Shown piece after piece: positions 1 through 43,100 of a DNA stretch of 64,000 bases; the stretch's first letter is position 1; every line of letters begins with the position of its first letter. Origin of the DNA: Otis tarda (Eukaryota > Chordata > Aves > Otidiformes > Otididae); assembly GCA_026413225.1 (NCBI GenBank), contig CM048553.1, positions 135,624,190 to 135,688,189 of the forward strand, written 5' to 3'. The notes under the pieces are model-generated. The model saw nothing but the letters and a program-made list of their open reading frames with translations, did not search any database and was not told the DNA's origin. Position numbers and translations under genes: made by a program.

Positions 1-658
1 ATTTTTTTTTGTATATCTCAATTATATAAAAATTTGTTTTGGTGAAAATAGTTTCTGATTTAATTTTTGGTTACTTGAAGTATCCTCTTTGTTACTGTTT
101 AATCCTTGGAGTTAGGATCTATGAAAATACTAGTAAGGATTTACTAAAAATAATTTTTAAAAATTAGGAAGGACTCTATGGAGCCTTTTCATTTACTTCT
201 TCCTCAAACTGATGTTCTTTTCAGTGGTCTCTTAGAATTAGTTTTGGAAGGTAATAAGAGAAATGAACATAGACTCTGGTTGTAGAATGAGGTTCTCCGT
301 GACTTTTAGTATTTGGATGTGTAGTTCAGAAGCTGTTTGACTTTAAGCCTTCTCATGTTACGTAAGCAGTGCATAATTTCAGAAGGGCTTAGTGGAAACA
401 GCAAACCTGGGAAAAAATTAACAACAAAGTACTGAAACTATGAGGATCCTGTAGCGTATGTATAGAATATACTATGTAAATGGCCTGTTTATTTTTACAA
501 TAAACTGTACTTTTAACCACAGCTGATGTAAATTTACACAGCTTCTTAGTGATTTCTCTGTTGATCTGAGTAATCTTTTTAATAATTGTTCAGAATTTAA
601 TCTTTCTTTTATCCCTTCTCTCCTTCTCTCCTCCTACCTATCCCAACTCCATTTTTAG
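1..658 (+). other. WWP1 intron (left edge)
   Basis: AT-rich intron sequence. No coding exon is recognised; a CT-rich tract at 600-655 serves the acceptor at 658. Confidence 0.7.
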
Positions 659-30118
<29,460 letters not shown>

Positions 30119-31170
30119 AAGTGGCTTCTAGTCAAAAAGGAGATCTTGCATAATGAAAGGCCCAGCCAACTAAAATTGCACACTTAATTGTATATAAGCT
30201 TTTTGTTCTGTACAGTGACCTTTCTGGAACTCTAAAAGTATAATTGTTCTCTGTTCTTCCACAAAGATATGCAAAACAGTTCAGCCTTTTCTACTTTATT
30301 TATTGCCCTTCCAAAAGACCAGAAAAACCCCTCATAAATTTTGAAAGCAGACAAGAGACTTATTTAAGATATATATAAAAGATATAAATATATATACTAA
30401 TAGGCTCTAGTTTTATAGAGCTTTAAGTGTATGAAAAGTTGCAGCCATTTAAAAGGGCCTGGATTTGCTTTATCTTGGCTTTATTATTCAGAAAAATGTT
30501 GAAACTGCTCTGTTTTTTCTCTTAACAAACATCTCCAAGTTTGTTTTATTGCATGGCTGTTCTAAAAGGTGTTAAAGGCTTAGGCCAAACGTATCCTAAA
30601 TATGTAGAAAGATGCTGCTGGTATACGAGACGACAGAATATGTTGTTCTGTCAGTTTAATTTTTTTAAATATGAAAATAGCTGATATATCCCTCTCTACT
30701 GATGTAGCCAAGGTCATTAATAAAGCCTTTACTACTTGCACAAGAGTCATGTACAATAAGATGAATGTGATTTAATGTTGAAAGAAATTGGTGCCACTGT
30801 TCTGACTTATTGTAGGAGCTGAACAGAATATTTTAATTCATTTGAGCAGCATTGAAATTTGTTTACATATTACCTTGGGTTATTACCACAAGGATGTTAG
30901 GTAATCTTCAAAGAAAAAATAATAATAAAAGATAAAATATTACACATTCTCTCCTTGGTCTGGTGTCTTACAGGTTTCTTTTTTGTTGTTTTTTGTTTCC
31001 TTTTTCAATCTGTGACGTCCTGTTTACAACTTTGTGGAGTAATATTAATGTAAACTGAGCTATAAGGGTATACAAAAGGTAATGTGAACTTTGCTGCTTT
31101 CTATGTTAATGATCAGTTGCAGTTATTTGATCTAGTAAACCCAAATAAAATGAAAGTTACATAAGCTTTG
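30119..31170 (+). other. WWP1: WWP1 3' untranslated region (end inferred)
   Basis: AT-rich sequence after the stop codon. AATAAA signals lie at 30719-30724, 30924-30929 and 31144-31149. The second is followed by a GT/T-rich stretch (about 30955-31003) of the kind that directs cleavage, so it is the best single candidate; alternative ends are likely. The true end needs transcript data. Confidence 0.6.
30924..30929 (+). terminator. Likely WWP1 polyadenylation signal
   Basis: AATAAA about 800 bp past the stop codon, followed at the right distance by TTGGTCTGGTGTC and a long T/G-rich run. Competing signals are at 30719 and 31144. Confidence 0.45.
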
Positions 31171-33939
31171 CACAGATAAAAATATTCTCAAGTATTAAAT
31201 AATCTCATTCCTCTGAAGTTCTTACAGAAAGTCAGATGTACCTGAATTAAGTGAGTATATCTAAAACTTGTCATTTTTTTATGTAGGTCAAGTTTGTCCT
31301 AGGTGCACAATAATATAAAGCCATTTTAAGATTAGTTTTATTGGCAATGAGGGCATTTGCTGAACTGCAAAGATGTGTTTTTTTAAAAGATAAAAATTTA
31401 ACACCTTATTCATGTGAATTATATTAAATGCTACTTTTAGCAAACCGTGCTTCCTTATTATAAAGTAAAAACATGTTTAAAATTACCATTTGTATTATGC
31501 TTGAAATAGTAACTGTAAATTCCATTACATTTTACTTATGCAGAATTTTGTACACACATGAAAATGATTTCTTAGAATATGATTAAAACCACTTCTGTAA
31601 CATATCATACTGCACTGTTAAAAGTGTATATGCAGAAAAAATAGCTATATCCGTTCATGTATCTTTTCAATACAGCAACTGAATTCTGCCAAAATTTTAT
31701 TTTTCTACATATTGAATTCTCTTGAAGCTTTGTATTCAATATTCACAGCTTACTGTGGAGCCGTTAACCTGTACGTAGCTTTGGTAACACTGGTAGTGCA
31801 GCAGGCCCAATAGACTGCTATCTTACATTAACTTTCTGTAAGAGTGTAAAAAATTTCCACCACTTTGAAGGTTTTTCATACTACACCAAATGTCTTCTGC
31901 AAAACCATTTTCATAAATATAGCATTAAATTAATTTCAAGTGCAAATCCACTTAAATTGTTACTTGTGCCAGTTAGAATGGAGAAAGCTTTAAAAAAAAA
32001 AAAAAAAAAAAGCAAACCACCAAACAAACGTCAAAGGCCGGGCAACAGAAATGTGTGTGGCTTGCCTAAAAGACAAATAAGAGGGCTAAATGTCATAGAG
32101 TTGAACTTCATGAATTTGCACTAATGAATGACTTGGTGACCCACTACCAACTGCTGAATTTTGTGAATCTGTGAGTAAGTGAACAAAATAATAAAAAAAG
32201 ACAGCACATCACAAGAATGTAGTTGCTTTATTGTTTTGATAATTTTAGCTGACTCATAACTGCAATCATTTTTCCTGTGGGTGAGGGTTAGTAAGCAAGG
32301 AAAAAAAAAAACCAAAACCAGTGGCTTTCTGTGCATGTTTGTGATTTCTTAATGGGTTGCAAAGTACTGACTGAGAAAGCAAGGCTCTTAAAGGGAAAAA
32401 AAACCACAACAGTTTATATACCTGTGGGCGTGTGTACAGTTAACTTGGACTTTCTGGGATTTTCAGTAATACTGCAATGTAATTTTTTCCCATTTTCCTC
32501 AGGATTTGGCTGTACTTGGAGGGAGGAAGGAACAGCAAAGAGAGGGAAAGCAGCAAAGGCTGGAGATCAGAGGGAACCAGTGAAGTACTGCTACTTGAAG
32601 CAGCTACTGTGTAGTTCATGGGTTCTGTTTGTTCCTTTCTTCCTGCAAGCAACTCAGCTGCTCTTCTCTAAACTCTCAAGAACCTTTACTTGGTACCTGG
32701 ATAGCCTTCTTCTTTGTGCAGATACTGTTTTCTGCAGCAGAAAAGGCACAGAAGTGAGGTGCCTCTGCCACAAGGCTACTAGAAGCAGTTTTGTCTATGG
32801 CAGATGTTTTTGTAGCGTATGAAATGCAGAAAATTTGAAGAATCTCTCTGAGAAACACTACATGTTATCCATCCTGGGACTTTGACATATGGAATACTTT
32901 ATTTTGATGCTCTATTAATAGAAAAATAGGAATTACTTTACCGTAGTGGGAAAAAAACCCATATTTTTAACTAGTTTTCTGATCCGAGGATAGAATTAAA
33001 GCCTCTAGCTTGTCTATCAGCTGTGGATTTTTTACTGCTGACTTAGCATAGGCTTAGTTTGTTAGTCTAAGCAATTTATGACCACCTTCATCTTCCTCTT
33101 TATAGACTGCAATATCCTTTCCTATTAAAGCAAACACTAGGTATTTATAGTTAATTTTTTTCTAGATTGTCAGATTTTCTACTGGCAGAACCATGCGGAT
33201 CTGACCACCTACCATTTTTTCATTATTTGGTCCTCTTTCTGTTGAGTAATCAGAATATATTGTTTAGAAAAATCTGTAAATATTTTCTATGCTGGTTATG
33301 TAACCTAAGTTAATTTATTTTTTTGGTGACAGTTCCTGCTAAAAGAGTAGCGAGAACAAGAAGAAAGTCTTAATTAATCTCTATGAACAGAAATCTATGT
33401 GCTTCAAAATTGTAGTTCCCTTCCTCCTGTCATCATAGGCCAGGGAGAGTACGTGTGTCCAGCAAACACTGTGCAGCCACTAAATCCTCAGAATTCACCG
33501 CTTCTCAATGTGCAAATAAGTGTTTATATTTCACAAAAAGCTTCTCCCTGCATATGCTAATATCACCCATAAAAGGATTTTTTCAGGTGTTCCTTAGTTC
33601 AATTTTTTTTTAAAACGACAGCACTTTTTGCAAAGTCAGAGTCAAACACTAGAATGGAAGTGTATTGGAACTGAGATTGCTTGTGCAGCCATAAGGAGAA
33701 ATCTGTAGGATTATTTAATAATGTGAACGTGCATTACTCTTGAAGGCTGTTGAACCCCACAGGAGAATGCTCTAGAAAAAAATTGCAGGTTTGCAGTAAT
33801 GTCACAGCACTGTACCTTCCTTTAAAGTTATGCTAGTCCTATTTCTTATTATTCCTCATATATAACTTGCAGCTGAACCGTGTAAAAAAACATAATTAAA
33901 GACCTGCACTCCCAGCCTTTCCCCTCCAGTATATACCCT
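31171..33939. other. Convergent intergenic region between WWP1 and RMDN1
   Basis: About 2.8 kb. It holds the A20 tract and a 163-codon plus-strand open frame (32331-32822) with no recognised similarity. Distal 3'UTR of either gene may extend into it. Confidence 0.6.
31992..32011 (+). repeat. A20 tract between WWP1 and RMDN1
   Basis: Twenty A in a row. No recognisable retrocopy precedes it, so I treat it as a simple repeat. Confidence 0.8.
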
Positions 33940-34153
33940 GATTGTCCATGAAGCCCTTTATTGCCATGTAAATCAAGAGAGAGGATCACATATTGAAACA
34001 GATCTTCTGGTTGACAGAAATTGAATGAGATGGAGACAGCAAGTTTAGGCTATACTTTTATTAACAGCTTAAATAAACCAAAGTAGTATTTGGAGGTCTT
34101 TTTCCTATGTTGCTCAAACTTGAGGCACTGAATTACTATTGTCTTGTTCCTTG
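33940..34153 (-). other. RMDN1: RMDN1 3' untranslated region (end inferred)
   Basis: On the minus strand AATAAA occurs at 34062-34057 and 33962-33957, within 200 bp of the stop, so a short 3'UTR is likely. Another AATAAA lies much further on, at 32232-32227. The exact end is not visible. Confidence 0.4.
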
Positions 34154-34192
34154 TTATATAGAATTAAGCAACTCCAAAGCTTCTTTCTGAAC
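34154..34192 (-). CDS. RMDN1: RMDN1 exon 10, C-terminus and stop TAA
   Basis: [12 protein letters not shown] then TAA at 34156-34154, aligning with human IQTEAAQLL but ending a few residues earlier. Acceptor TTTCAG. Confidence 0.88.
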   Translation of the reverse strand, partial: VQKEALELLNSI

Positions 34193-37100
34193 CTGAAAGA
34201 AATAAATATACTTATAACAGTGCCATGTAGTTACAGGCTGTTCTAGCAGAACTCACCATGCAAGCACCCAGATGTTTCACCACAGTTTGTAAATTCTGAA
34301 CTCTCCCCTCCCAGGATTAGTCATTTTTTTCCCTGTAGTTCAAGATGCTCAATACTTGAACCGTGAATAAAACCACGTAAGCCAGTGCCTTTAGTGAAAT
34401 TCACTTACTATGTGTAGAAAGTTGACTTGAGTTGAATACAGATTATTAGCTCTCAATTTGCTGTAGTCCAATAGTAGCATGTAGTAAGTTGTCCTATATC
34501 TGACCATAACCAACCAACCCAGGCTTCTCAGAACTCTAGACAGAGGATAAGGAACTGCGAGAAGACCATTTCTGAGACTCCCTTTGCCTAGGGATTCTGG
34601 GTAAAATCTAATAAAATTTGAATATGACGTCTAATGTTTATATTAAAAAAACAAAACAAAACAAACCAACAAACTTCTGCCCCGGACAGAGCAAGCAGTG
34701 CTGGCACTGAAGCCAGATACTACAGATATTCAGAGGTAAAAAATGTTTAGAAAACCTACTTATGCCTACCTCTGCCAAATGCAGAGACAGGAATTCCAAT
34801 TTCTTAGCACAGGCCAGCTTCCTTCTGACTGGACTACCGAGCGTAGTTCCCAATGAATTCTGCATTTTACAGACTCATCCAGAGAATGGAGAGAATAGCA
34901 GCTCTCTCAGTTTAGCGGCTCTGCACTCTGCTAGAACATAACAGAACAGATGTTTGTAGCAGCAGCCCAAGCACTGCTGCAGCAGATAAGCAGTTTAACA
35001 GCTTTGCTACTGCACAAAAATCACTGCTCACTCCTTTTGCTTGGTTTCAAAAGAAAGGCAAGCTTTTGTGATCACTGGTTTCACATGTGCCTCCAGCTGC
35101 CAGTAACTGTCAGAAGCATTGACTAATTTCATACATACTTGAGACCGCTGCTCCTTTAGGCTATTAAATTCCTACATATTTTGCAAACCAGAGGAGGAAC
35201 GGAATCCTTACTCATATTTCTACTCAAAAATGTTACTGAAGGAGCTCACTTGTGGAAGAAACAATTTGAGCCTTACTAGAGAATCTGCAGAGGGAAACCT
35301 AAGTAGTGGTTTTTCTGAAGTATGAAAGTGCAAAATCCTACCACAATATTTCTTACATTAGGACATTCAGAATGTCACAACACATTTGGATGTTTTCTGT
35401 AACAGGTACAGCATTTCACACTGCAACCTAATGCTAAATGAATTAGAGGTCAGTCAACCATAAGAAAAATCAGTTGGAAATCAGGCTTTGTTAGTCCTGA
35501 TGCTAACAGGATTGCTTATGAAAGATAATTGCAACTGCTGTGGTTCATACTGCGTGGAATATTAGGTCTGAAAAAGTCTAGTGGTTTACCCTCCTGAAAG
35601 TACTCTGTATGTGTTCAGGTAGGAAGCAGATGCCTACCCCTCCAAACCAGGATCCTTCTGAGCAGTTAAAAGGGTAATAAAGTACCTCCATGTCACCTAG
35701 CATTGGAGATTTCCTGTCAAAGATAGATCACTTCCATTTGTCTTAATTTGTCTTAATCTCTCCCTTGGGGCCTGGAAAGGACTGCAATATTAAGTTTTAT
35801 GGATCTAGCAAGTTTTTGATACATCCACGCTTATTCTTCCTCATTTTCCTGTGGTTTTTAGCTCTTCCAAGCTATGATTTCTACCTTTCCAGTTTTAGGC
35901 ATAAGAAAAGTGAATCTGTGCTCACGTAGACAGACACAGGTTAGTTCAGGTGCCTGCCTTAACTTCAACACCACAATTAAGGGTGGGTTGTTGTTAGCAC
36001 TACAAAAATATAATGAAGAAGAAAGCATAACAGTTCTTTATTATAAACAGAATTTTTCCAGCCATTGTGTTCAGAGGCCATTACCAACATACTAGAATTT
36101 GTTGGTGTCTGGATGTGATCCTGGAATGTAGGTGCTGAACTACAATTTACTCGGAGTTAACTTTATAAAACATTCCACTGCCATGATGTCACACGTGTTG
36201 GTTACAGTACATAATTGTACTATCACAGTTCTTAACTTCCTACCTGTTTATCCTCTTCTGTATGTGCAGGGTAATCCTTTGCTTTGCTTAACCACAGAAG
36301 AGCCATCTTTTTGTTGTTTAACTTCAAGTATGTCTTCCCCAAAAAGAGCAAATTTTTGCTGTAGAAGTTTGGGTCAGCTGTACAGAGACAGGAGAAAAGC
36401 TCTGAATGAGAATGAGTAGTATATTATCAAAGCCATGATATAGTGTCAGTCCTTTAAATACTTATTTCAGAAAAGATTAATAGTATTTTGGCTTTGGATC
36501 AGAAGGAAGCCAGTGTAAAACTTGTAACTTGCTAGATTTTGGTCTCACATACAGTTACATTAGCTAGCAGCTTGTTAGTTAATATACTAAATGAAAGAGA
36601 TTCCTCAAAAACAGCAAAGTAGTGAGCTCAATCCTTAACAGCTTTGCTTTGCAGATTCTGTGCATTTCTGGATTTAGTAGGTACAACAGGCACTGAAACC
36701 ACCTTAGCAAGTATAGGCAAGGAAATAAAGGGCACATTTCCTAGCTTTAGACCACACACATACAGGTATTAGCTTTTGCTACAGAGGAAGAAAACTTACA
36801 TCTGTTTGTACCCACATTTAACTTCTTTTAAGGAGATATTTGAGAAGTTCCTTTTATAAAGCATGCTTTTATTAAAGACTAGTCTTGCCTACTGTTCTTA
36901 CTTCTAGCACAAGCTTTTTCTCTGCTGCTGGGTCTAAGGTCAGGATTCAAAATGCTGGTAATCCAATTTTGTAATTCTTGTACAATAATTTAAAAAATAT
37001 GCAAAGACAGGTAAATTCTTGGTTGAGGACAGAGTGTAGTTTAATAACAGTGACACAGGCTGACAGCAGCGGTACTGCCTGTTCCTATCTCCTCTTTCAG

Positions 37101-40100
37101 CAGGTGGACCCACTCACTACCTGCTATAGTCCAGGACATACAAGAGCTTCAGTAAAAAGCTCCAACTGTGCCTGTAGTTGGCATATGACTCTATTAAAAA
37201 CTGAGTGACTTTACATGTACATAGAAAGTGGATATGCAAACATGAGCTATAATTATAGTTTCCAAACTGCTGCAATACTTGCCAGAGTTTTTTTTTAGTC
37301 ATTGACTCTTTTATTCTGTCCTTACATTTCACAGAATCATTTAGGTTGGAAAAGACCCTTAAGATCATCAAGTCCAACCATTAACCTAGCACTGCCATGC
37401 CCACCACTAAACCTAAGCATCACATCTACAAGTCTTTTAAATACCAGGGATGGTGAATCAACCACTTCTCCTCTCAGCATCCTCTTCTCCAGACTAAACA
37501 ATCCCAGCTCCCTCCGCCGCTCCTCACAAGATTTCTGCTCTAGACCCTTCACCAGCTTCGTTGCCCTTCTTTGGACACGCTCCAGCACCTCAGTGTCTTT
37601 CTTGTAGTGAGGGGCCCAAAACCGAACACAATATTAGAGGTGCTGCAAATTCCATCAAGCAAAGTTCATAGCTGTACTAAAGGATACAGAGCTTGGCCCA
37701 CTAACATCAGTCAAGAAAACCAGTAAAAAATCCCTATATCAGATACAGGTAAATATATGGAAGTGTTTGGGAAATTTTGAGATTAAGTAAAGTACACTGT
37801 TCCAGTTCACAGCTGCATTACTTCACACCCAGGGGAAGATACACAATGAACTTTTCCTTTAAATGTCACTGATATAACTATATACACATCCTTCATAGAA
37901 CACTGTCTTCTCTTGTCTGCCTTTATGTTTCAGCTAGTCAGTTTTGCTTCTGGCTTCCCTCTTGGAGAAGTAATAGGTCCATATTTTCTTTTAAATGTGG
38001 ACAGTTTTACTCTCAGTTCAATTGGCACTCCGATCCAAATAGCTTCTGAAAGTAATAAAAAAAAAGTGTGCTTTCTCTGTTGTTCTATTTAGAATACAGA
38101 GGACTTTTGAACTTTAAGAAAATTCAGAAAGTGACATAAAATTCCCTGTTTTGCTTCCTTCCCCCTGCATTCCAGCTGAATGCCTTGGGGAAGAGTACTT
38201 TGTTGCTAATGAAGGTACAAATTTCACTTTAATACTTATTCCAGAAAAAGACTCAGAATACACTCTAAGTGATAAGAGTAAGTGTGTAACATGTTTTATC
38301 TCTGATGAAACACTCCAATGTAACAGTCAAATGTGTTGACTAGCACAACAGGCTGGTATGTTTATCAGCAGGTCCTTATCTTTTGGTATTAAGATAATGC
38401 CAAAAGCTAGATGTTTATTGCAAGTCATTATTCATAAAAGATACTGTTCTGTCCAAAACAGCGAGAAGTATTACCTTCCTCTGCCATGTGGAAATAACGA
38501 AGAGCCTGCAAAACATAAGGTTGTCTTCTTTAAAATGGAGGATAAACTGAACACAGCAGTCAAAGTAAAGCCTTATGTGCATGCTAAACATAGCTGAAGG
38601 AATTCCTGTCCCTGATCTTATTTTTATTAATTCAGCATGCTACTGATGGCTCTCATTCCATGTACAATCAGATTTGACATCTTCTCAACAGAACTGATAC
38701 TAATCCCCTGCCACTTCCTCCATAAGTACAGTACCTCATATTTGTCCCCAGCAAATTGGATCATGTTTTTCCAGTCATCAACTTGTCAAGATCATTTTGA
38801 AATTTATTTATACCTTCCAGTACATCTAGAGTTTCCCCTGGCCAGTTCTCATGTATAAATTTAATAGGTGAAACAAATCTCATTATTCAGGTCATTAATG
38901 TTGACAAGTGCTTCAGGGAGAATTGATTCCTACATAGCACCAGTTAGTATCCTCTTACTTGAGAATAAATCTTTGTGGAATCTGCACACGTTTTTCAACT
39001 AGTTTCCCATCCTGCACATCGGAAATTTCAATCTGTTCTTACCGCTTCCTAATGTTACTAGCTGGAGGGAAAATACTGTCAGAGAACTTAAAGTGTGGAT
39101 GTATCTACAAAACAGATTTTGTACTGAAACTGCACAAGTCTTACCAGTATGGCTCAACTACAGGTTTTGGAACAAGTTTTCTTCTTCAGCCACTTTAGGT
39201 GCTACAGAACTCAATCCTGGGACTAGCATGATTCTGCAGTATTCGAAATCCTGGCTTTCTATTCTTTCAAGAGTGATTTTCAGCAAAACTTACAAGCTTG
39301 ATATTCCACTAAAAAGTTTTCTTTCTTTTTCAATCAGAGCTTAAATTGCTTTCTGTGTAATAGAATTACTTTCTAGTAACTCCTGCCCGCTCCACCTTAA
39401 AAGAACAAAACATAGTGGGCCAGTTATTGGTTGGTCTAAACATCAAAGATTATAATAGCTGTGGCAAACTTTCCTATTACTAATTTAATTTTCAAGTTCC
39501 TATAGGTGTTCAAGTGTTTAAATAAGATGCATACTGTGTTAGACATCTTAGCAGATACACACCTTGACAGTATGTTACAGGGTATTTGACAGCAGGAATT
39601 TTTATAGCAAAGAGGAATGACTGAAAAAAACACACCATATGTAGCCAGGGGATGAAAAAGATAGTTGTTAGTAGTGAGTAACAAAACAAGCTGTTACTTT
39701 TTACATTTAATATAAAGGGAAAAATTCTAATAATCCTATCAAATAAGTACATGGTATAACACCACCATATAAATCATCAGCACTGGAATTAGTACAGACA
39801 GTTATCTGCAATAGATCACAATAGTAAATACAAACTAAGTTACATACAGCTTGCTGTTTTCTGCTGCACAAACTACATGAAATAATTTTCACTATTCTGT
39901 GAAGAAATTAAAGATTTTTATGTTTTTACATAACCCTCACTCTCCTGTTATATTCTCATTTGATTAATGACAGTTGTAAACTCAAAAGTCCATGCTTATC
40001 CCATTAGCAGAGGTCAGCCTTGCCAGGAGAACTAGTAAAAGCAGATCAGCAGCTTTGTGAGGGGAATAATAATCTGTGAAATGTTTTCATATTGTACCTC

Positions 40101-43100
40101 TTGAAATGTGGAGGTTGGTGGTGTGGCAAATAGCGCTGCAGCTATTTTTCTTTGGTACCATGGCATTTCAGCAAAGGAGTAACACCTGGAGCAAAAGGAA
40201 ACATTTGTATATACCCTTCACATTTTTCTCTTGTTTTGGAGTAACATTCTCAGATCTTGGACCTCAATTATTGTTTCCACGAGTCACAACAACTCCAGCC
40301 ACACTGCAAGTTCTACAAGCAAATTCTTATAACTGTACAACAAAATAGCAAGGTGACTGAAGCTGCTGCATAGCTCTGCTAAAGAAGTTTTGGTGTGTCT
40401 TTTACTGAGAACTGCTATTACCTTAGACAAAACTGGAGACAGTTTAACCATGAGACAGCTTTTGAACTGGAATTATTTTAAAGATGTGTATTTGATATTG
40501 TTCTAATATATTTGCAAAAACAGGGCACAATTGAGTAATGTCATTGTCTTGCCTCAATATTACCTTGTTTTTCTTATTTATTAATACAAAGCAGATCTGC
40601 AGTATGTTATTGAAAGACTGCTTATCTATGAGGATGAACATAAACACAAAAATCAAACTACCATGTTCTAGGCTAAGCCATTCTACGCTGTTTCCCTGTC
40701 TACTAAATAACAAAGGTAATCTGTCACTTATCTTAGAGATGCTGAGAGGATTAAACATTTATTAAGTATTTCAAATACATAGAACATACCAGGTATAAAT
40801 GTTAAATGACGCTATTCACTTCATTACCCTCCCACAACGAGTATAAAAGTATTCCTCACTGGGCAAAATAGAGCACTCAGGAAGAGGTGAAAAATTAATA
40901 AGTGCAAACATGGAAGTTTTCAGAGGAGAGGAAGGCAAGGCATGGAATCAGAGTTGAAATTTTACCATCAGACGTGCCTTATCAGAAATGCCAATAAAAG
41001 AAGTTCAACCCAGGATAGACTAGAAGGAGACAAGAATACTCAAGAACTGGCTGATACCAAATCCCAGTTTCAGATGAAGACACTCTGGGATTCAATAGTG
41101 ACTATATTTAAACAGACAATATGGGGATATTATATCCCAAAAGCAATAATAATCTCATATTTCTGGTATTTTCTAATGTTCCTTATGAACAATGTCTTAA
41201 GAACTTTCCAGAACAGGCTTCCTATCTCAAAACGGACCTTCAGGCTCATTTAGTTGGTAGCATACAATTCTGTTTAAAAATCTGGACCATTGCAATGGGA
41301 TGACCGGTGGATGCTGAAGATCTGAAGTAAGTTTGTAAGCTAATAAGAGTCTGGAGCAGCAGTACATTGCAGTTTACTTTGATACTCAAGAGTCCCGATG
41401 CCTGTGGCTTTTATTATTTTTCTTAAGCTACAAATACATTGGCTTTATGTATTTTCAATCTCCCAATCTTACAGTAGAAATTTCCTGTAAAACAATGTAG
41501 TAGCTTTGGTCTCTTTCAGACAACCAAACAGAAATGCTGTCTGGAGTCTCTCACACATAAAAGATAGTCCTTTCAACTATACCACTTCCACAGAATGTCC
41601 TGGTTAGTACGGGAAGTTGTATTTCCAGTCCATTTGCCTGCTATGTAACAGTAATTCTTAGTACCAATTTTACTGAGCAGTAAATTCAATTTCAGAGATT
41701 TTTCTAGACATACGCATTTATAAGCTGCCTTTACTTAAATGTAACTTTTAAAATACAGTATAATGACAGATAATAACGCAAGTACTTTAGGAACACGTAT
41801 CACTTTTGATGGCTTTTCACAGATTGTATTGAGTTGCAGCCATTTCTGAAATTCAGTGTAAATTCAGCATTGAGTTTTGTCTCCACTCACATTAGTAGAA
41901 CAAAATGAGTAGTATTCACAATCTTTGATGTCTGCTATGGAAACATACTTACATCTGCAAAATGACTTTTCAGCAGTTCCATAGAGTAAAACAAATAAAT
42001 TGAATTAACAATTATTTTTCATCTTTTTAAACTCTCTAAGAATTACCAGCCAGACTTCTTCAAGGCATGAAGTCCTATAACCACTCAATAGGTTTTCATG
42101 TTTGCATCAACTAATCACAAGCAACTAAATTATTCCAAGCATTTTTGCAATTCTTGTAAGACATTTTATATACATGCTAACTTTTGTTTGAAAATACGCC
42201 TTACCAAATGCCTATAAGGTGAATTGTTGTAGCATCTTTTGGATTCAGTTCAATGGCTCTCTAGTGAGGGGGAAAAAACCACAAGATGTAAAAAGCTGGT
42301 CTGCTACATTTGGATTAAAATACATTTAAAAGAGTGGACTTGTTATCCTACTGTTAATTAAACCAGATTAACAGTGTGCAGAATTTCAAGGAGTATTTAC
42401 TCAGTGCACAACTGAGTTGGCTCACCTCCAAAAAAACACTGGCAGATTTTCAAGCACTTCTTTTACTAGGTCATTACGGGTTTCACATGAGACTAGGCAT
42501 GTTCAGATTTTGATGTAATTTCTGGTGATATAAAATTAGTGGTCTTTATCTTCTCCAGTATTTGTCCTTCACTGCTATAAAATCCAGAGCTAAAAGGACG
42601 GCCATACATTCACTTCTCAATAGCATAGTTACATTTTATCTAGTTCCAAGAGATGTCAAAAGCACTCAGCTATTTCAAGACTCTGTTCTATAGGGACTTA
42701 CTTTACTGCAGGAGATAATTTGTACTCCTTGTAGTGGGAGCATTCAGGACTGTCACAATTATCAAAAAACAAAGTGTCATTAGGAGATTTCAACAGAAGT
42801 ATGCTTGCAAATTTTTGCCAAAAAATAGTTCACAACTCTCACACAATCTACATGATGGATGCATAAATGCTGTCATACGCGAAAAAAAAATAATGTTTAC
42901 ATTACCTGGAAGTGCTCTTTGATAACAACGGCATTTCCAATTTTAGTCTTGATTCCTTCAAAATCTCCAACATCACTGAGGCAAATACCATACCACTGTA
43001 ATGCAAAGAACAAAAATAAAACATTTAATAAAGGACTATAGCTATTAGTAATAAATTTTAAGAACCCTGAAAAACAGAACTACCGCCACCATTAATGACA

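Larger units (their letters stand above)
36378..38474 (-). other. RMDN1 intron 8
   Basis: Contains the antisense CR1 at 37331-37645 and the candidate alternative exon at 38045-37930. Confidence 0.7.

Noticed and set aside
31992..32011. A20 tract as the tail of a processed pseudogene
   Set aside because: No gene-like sequence or target-site duplication is visible upstream.
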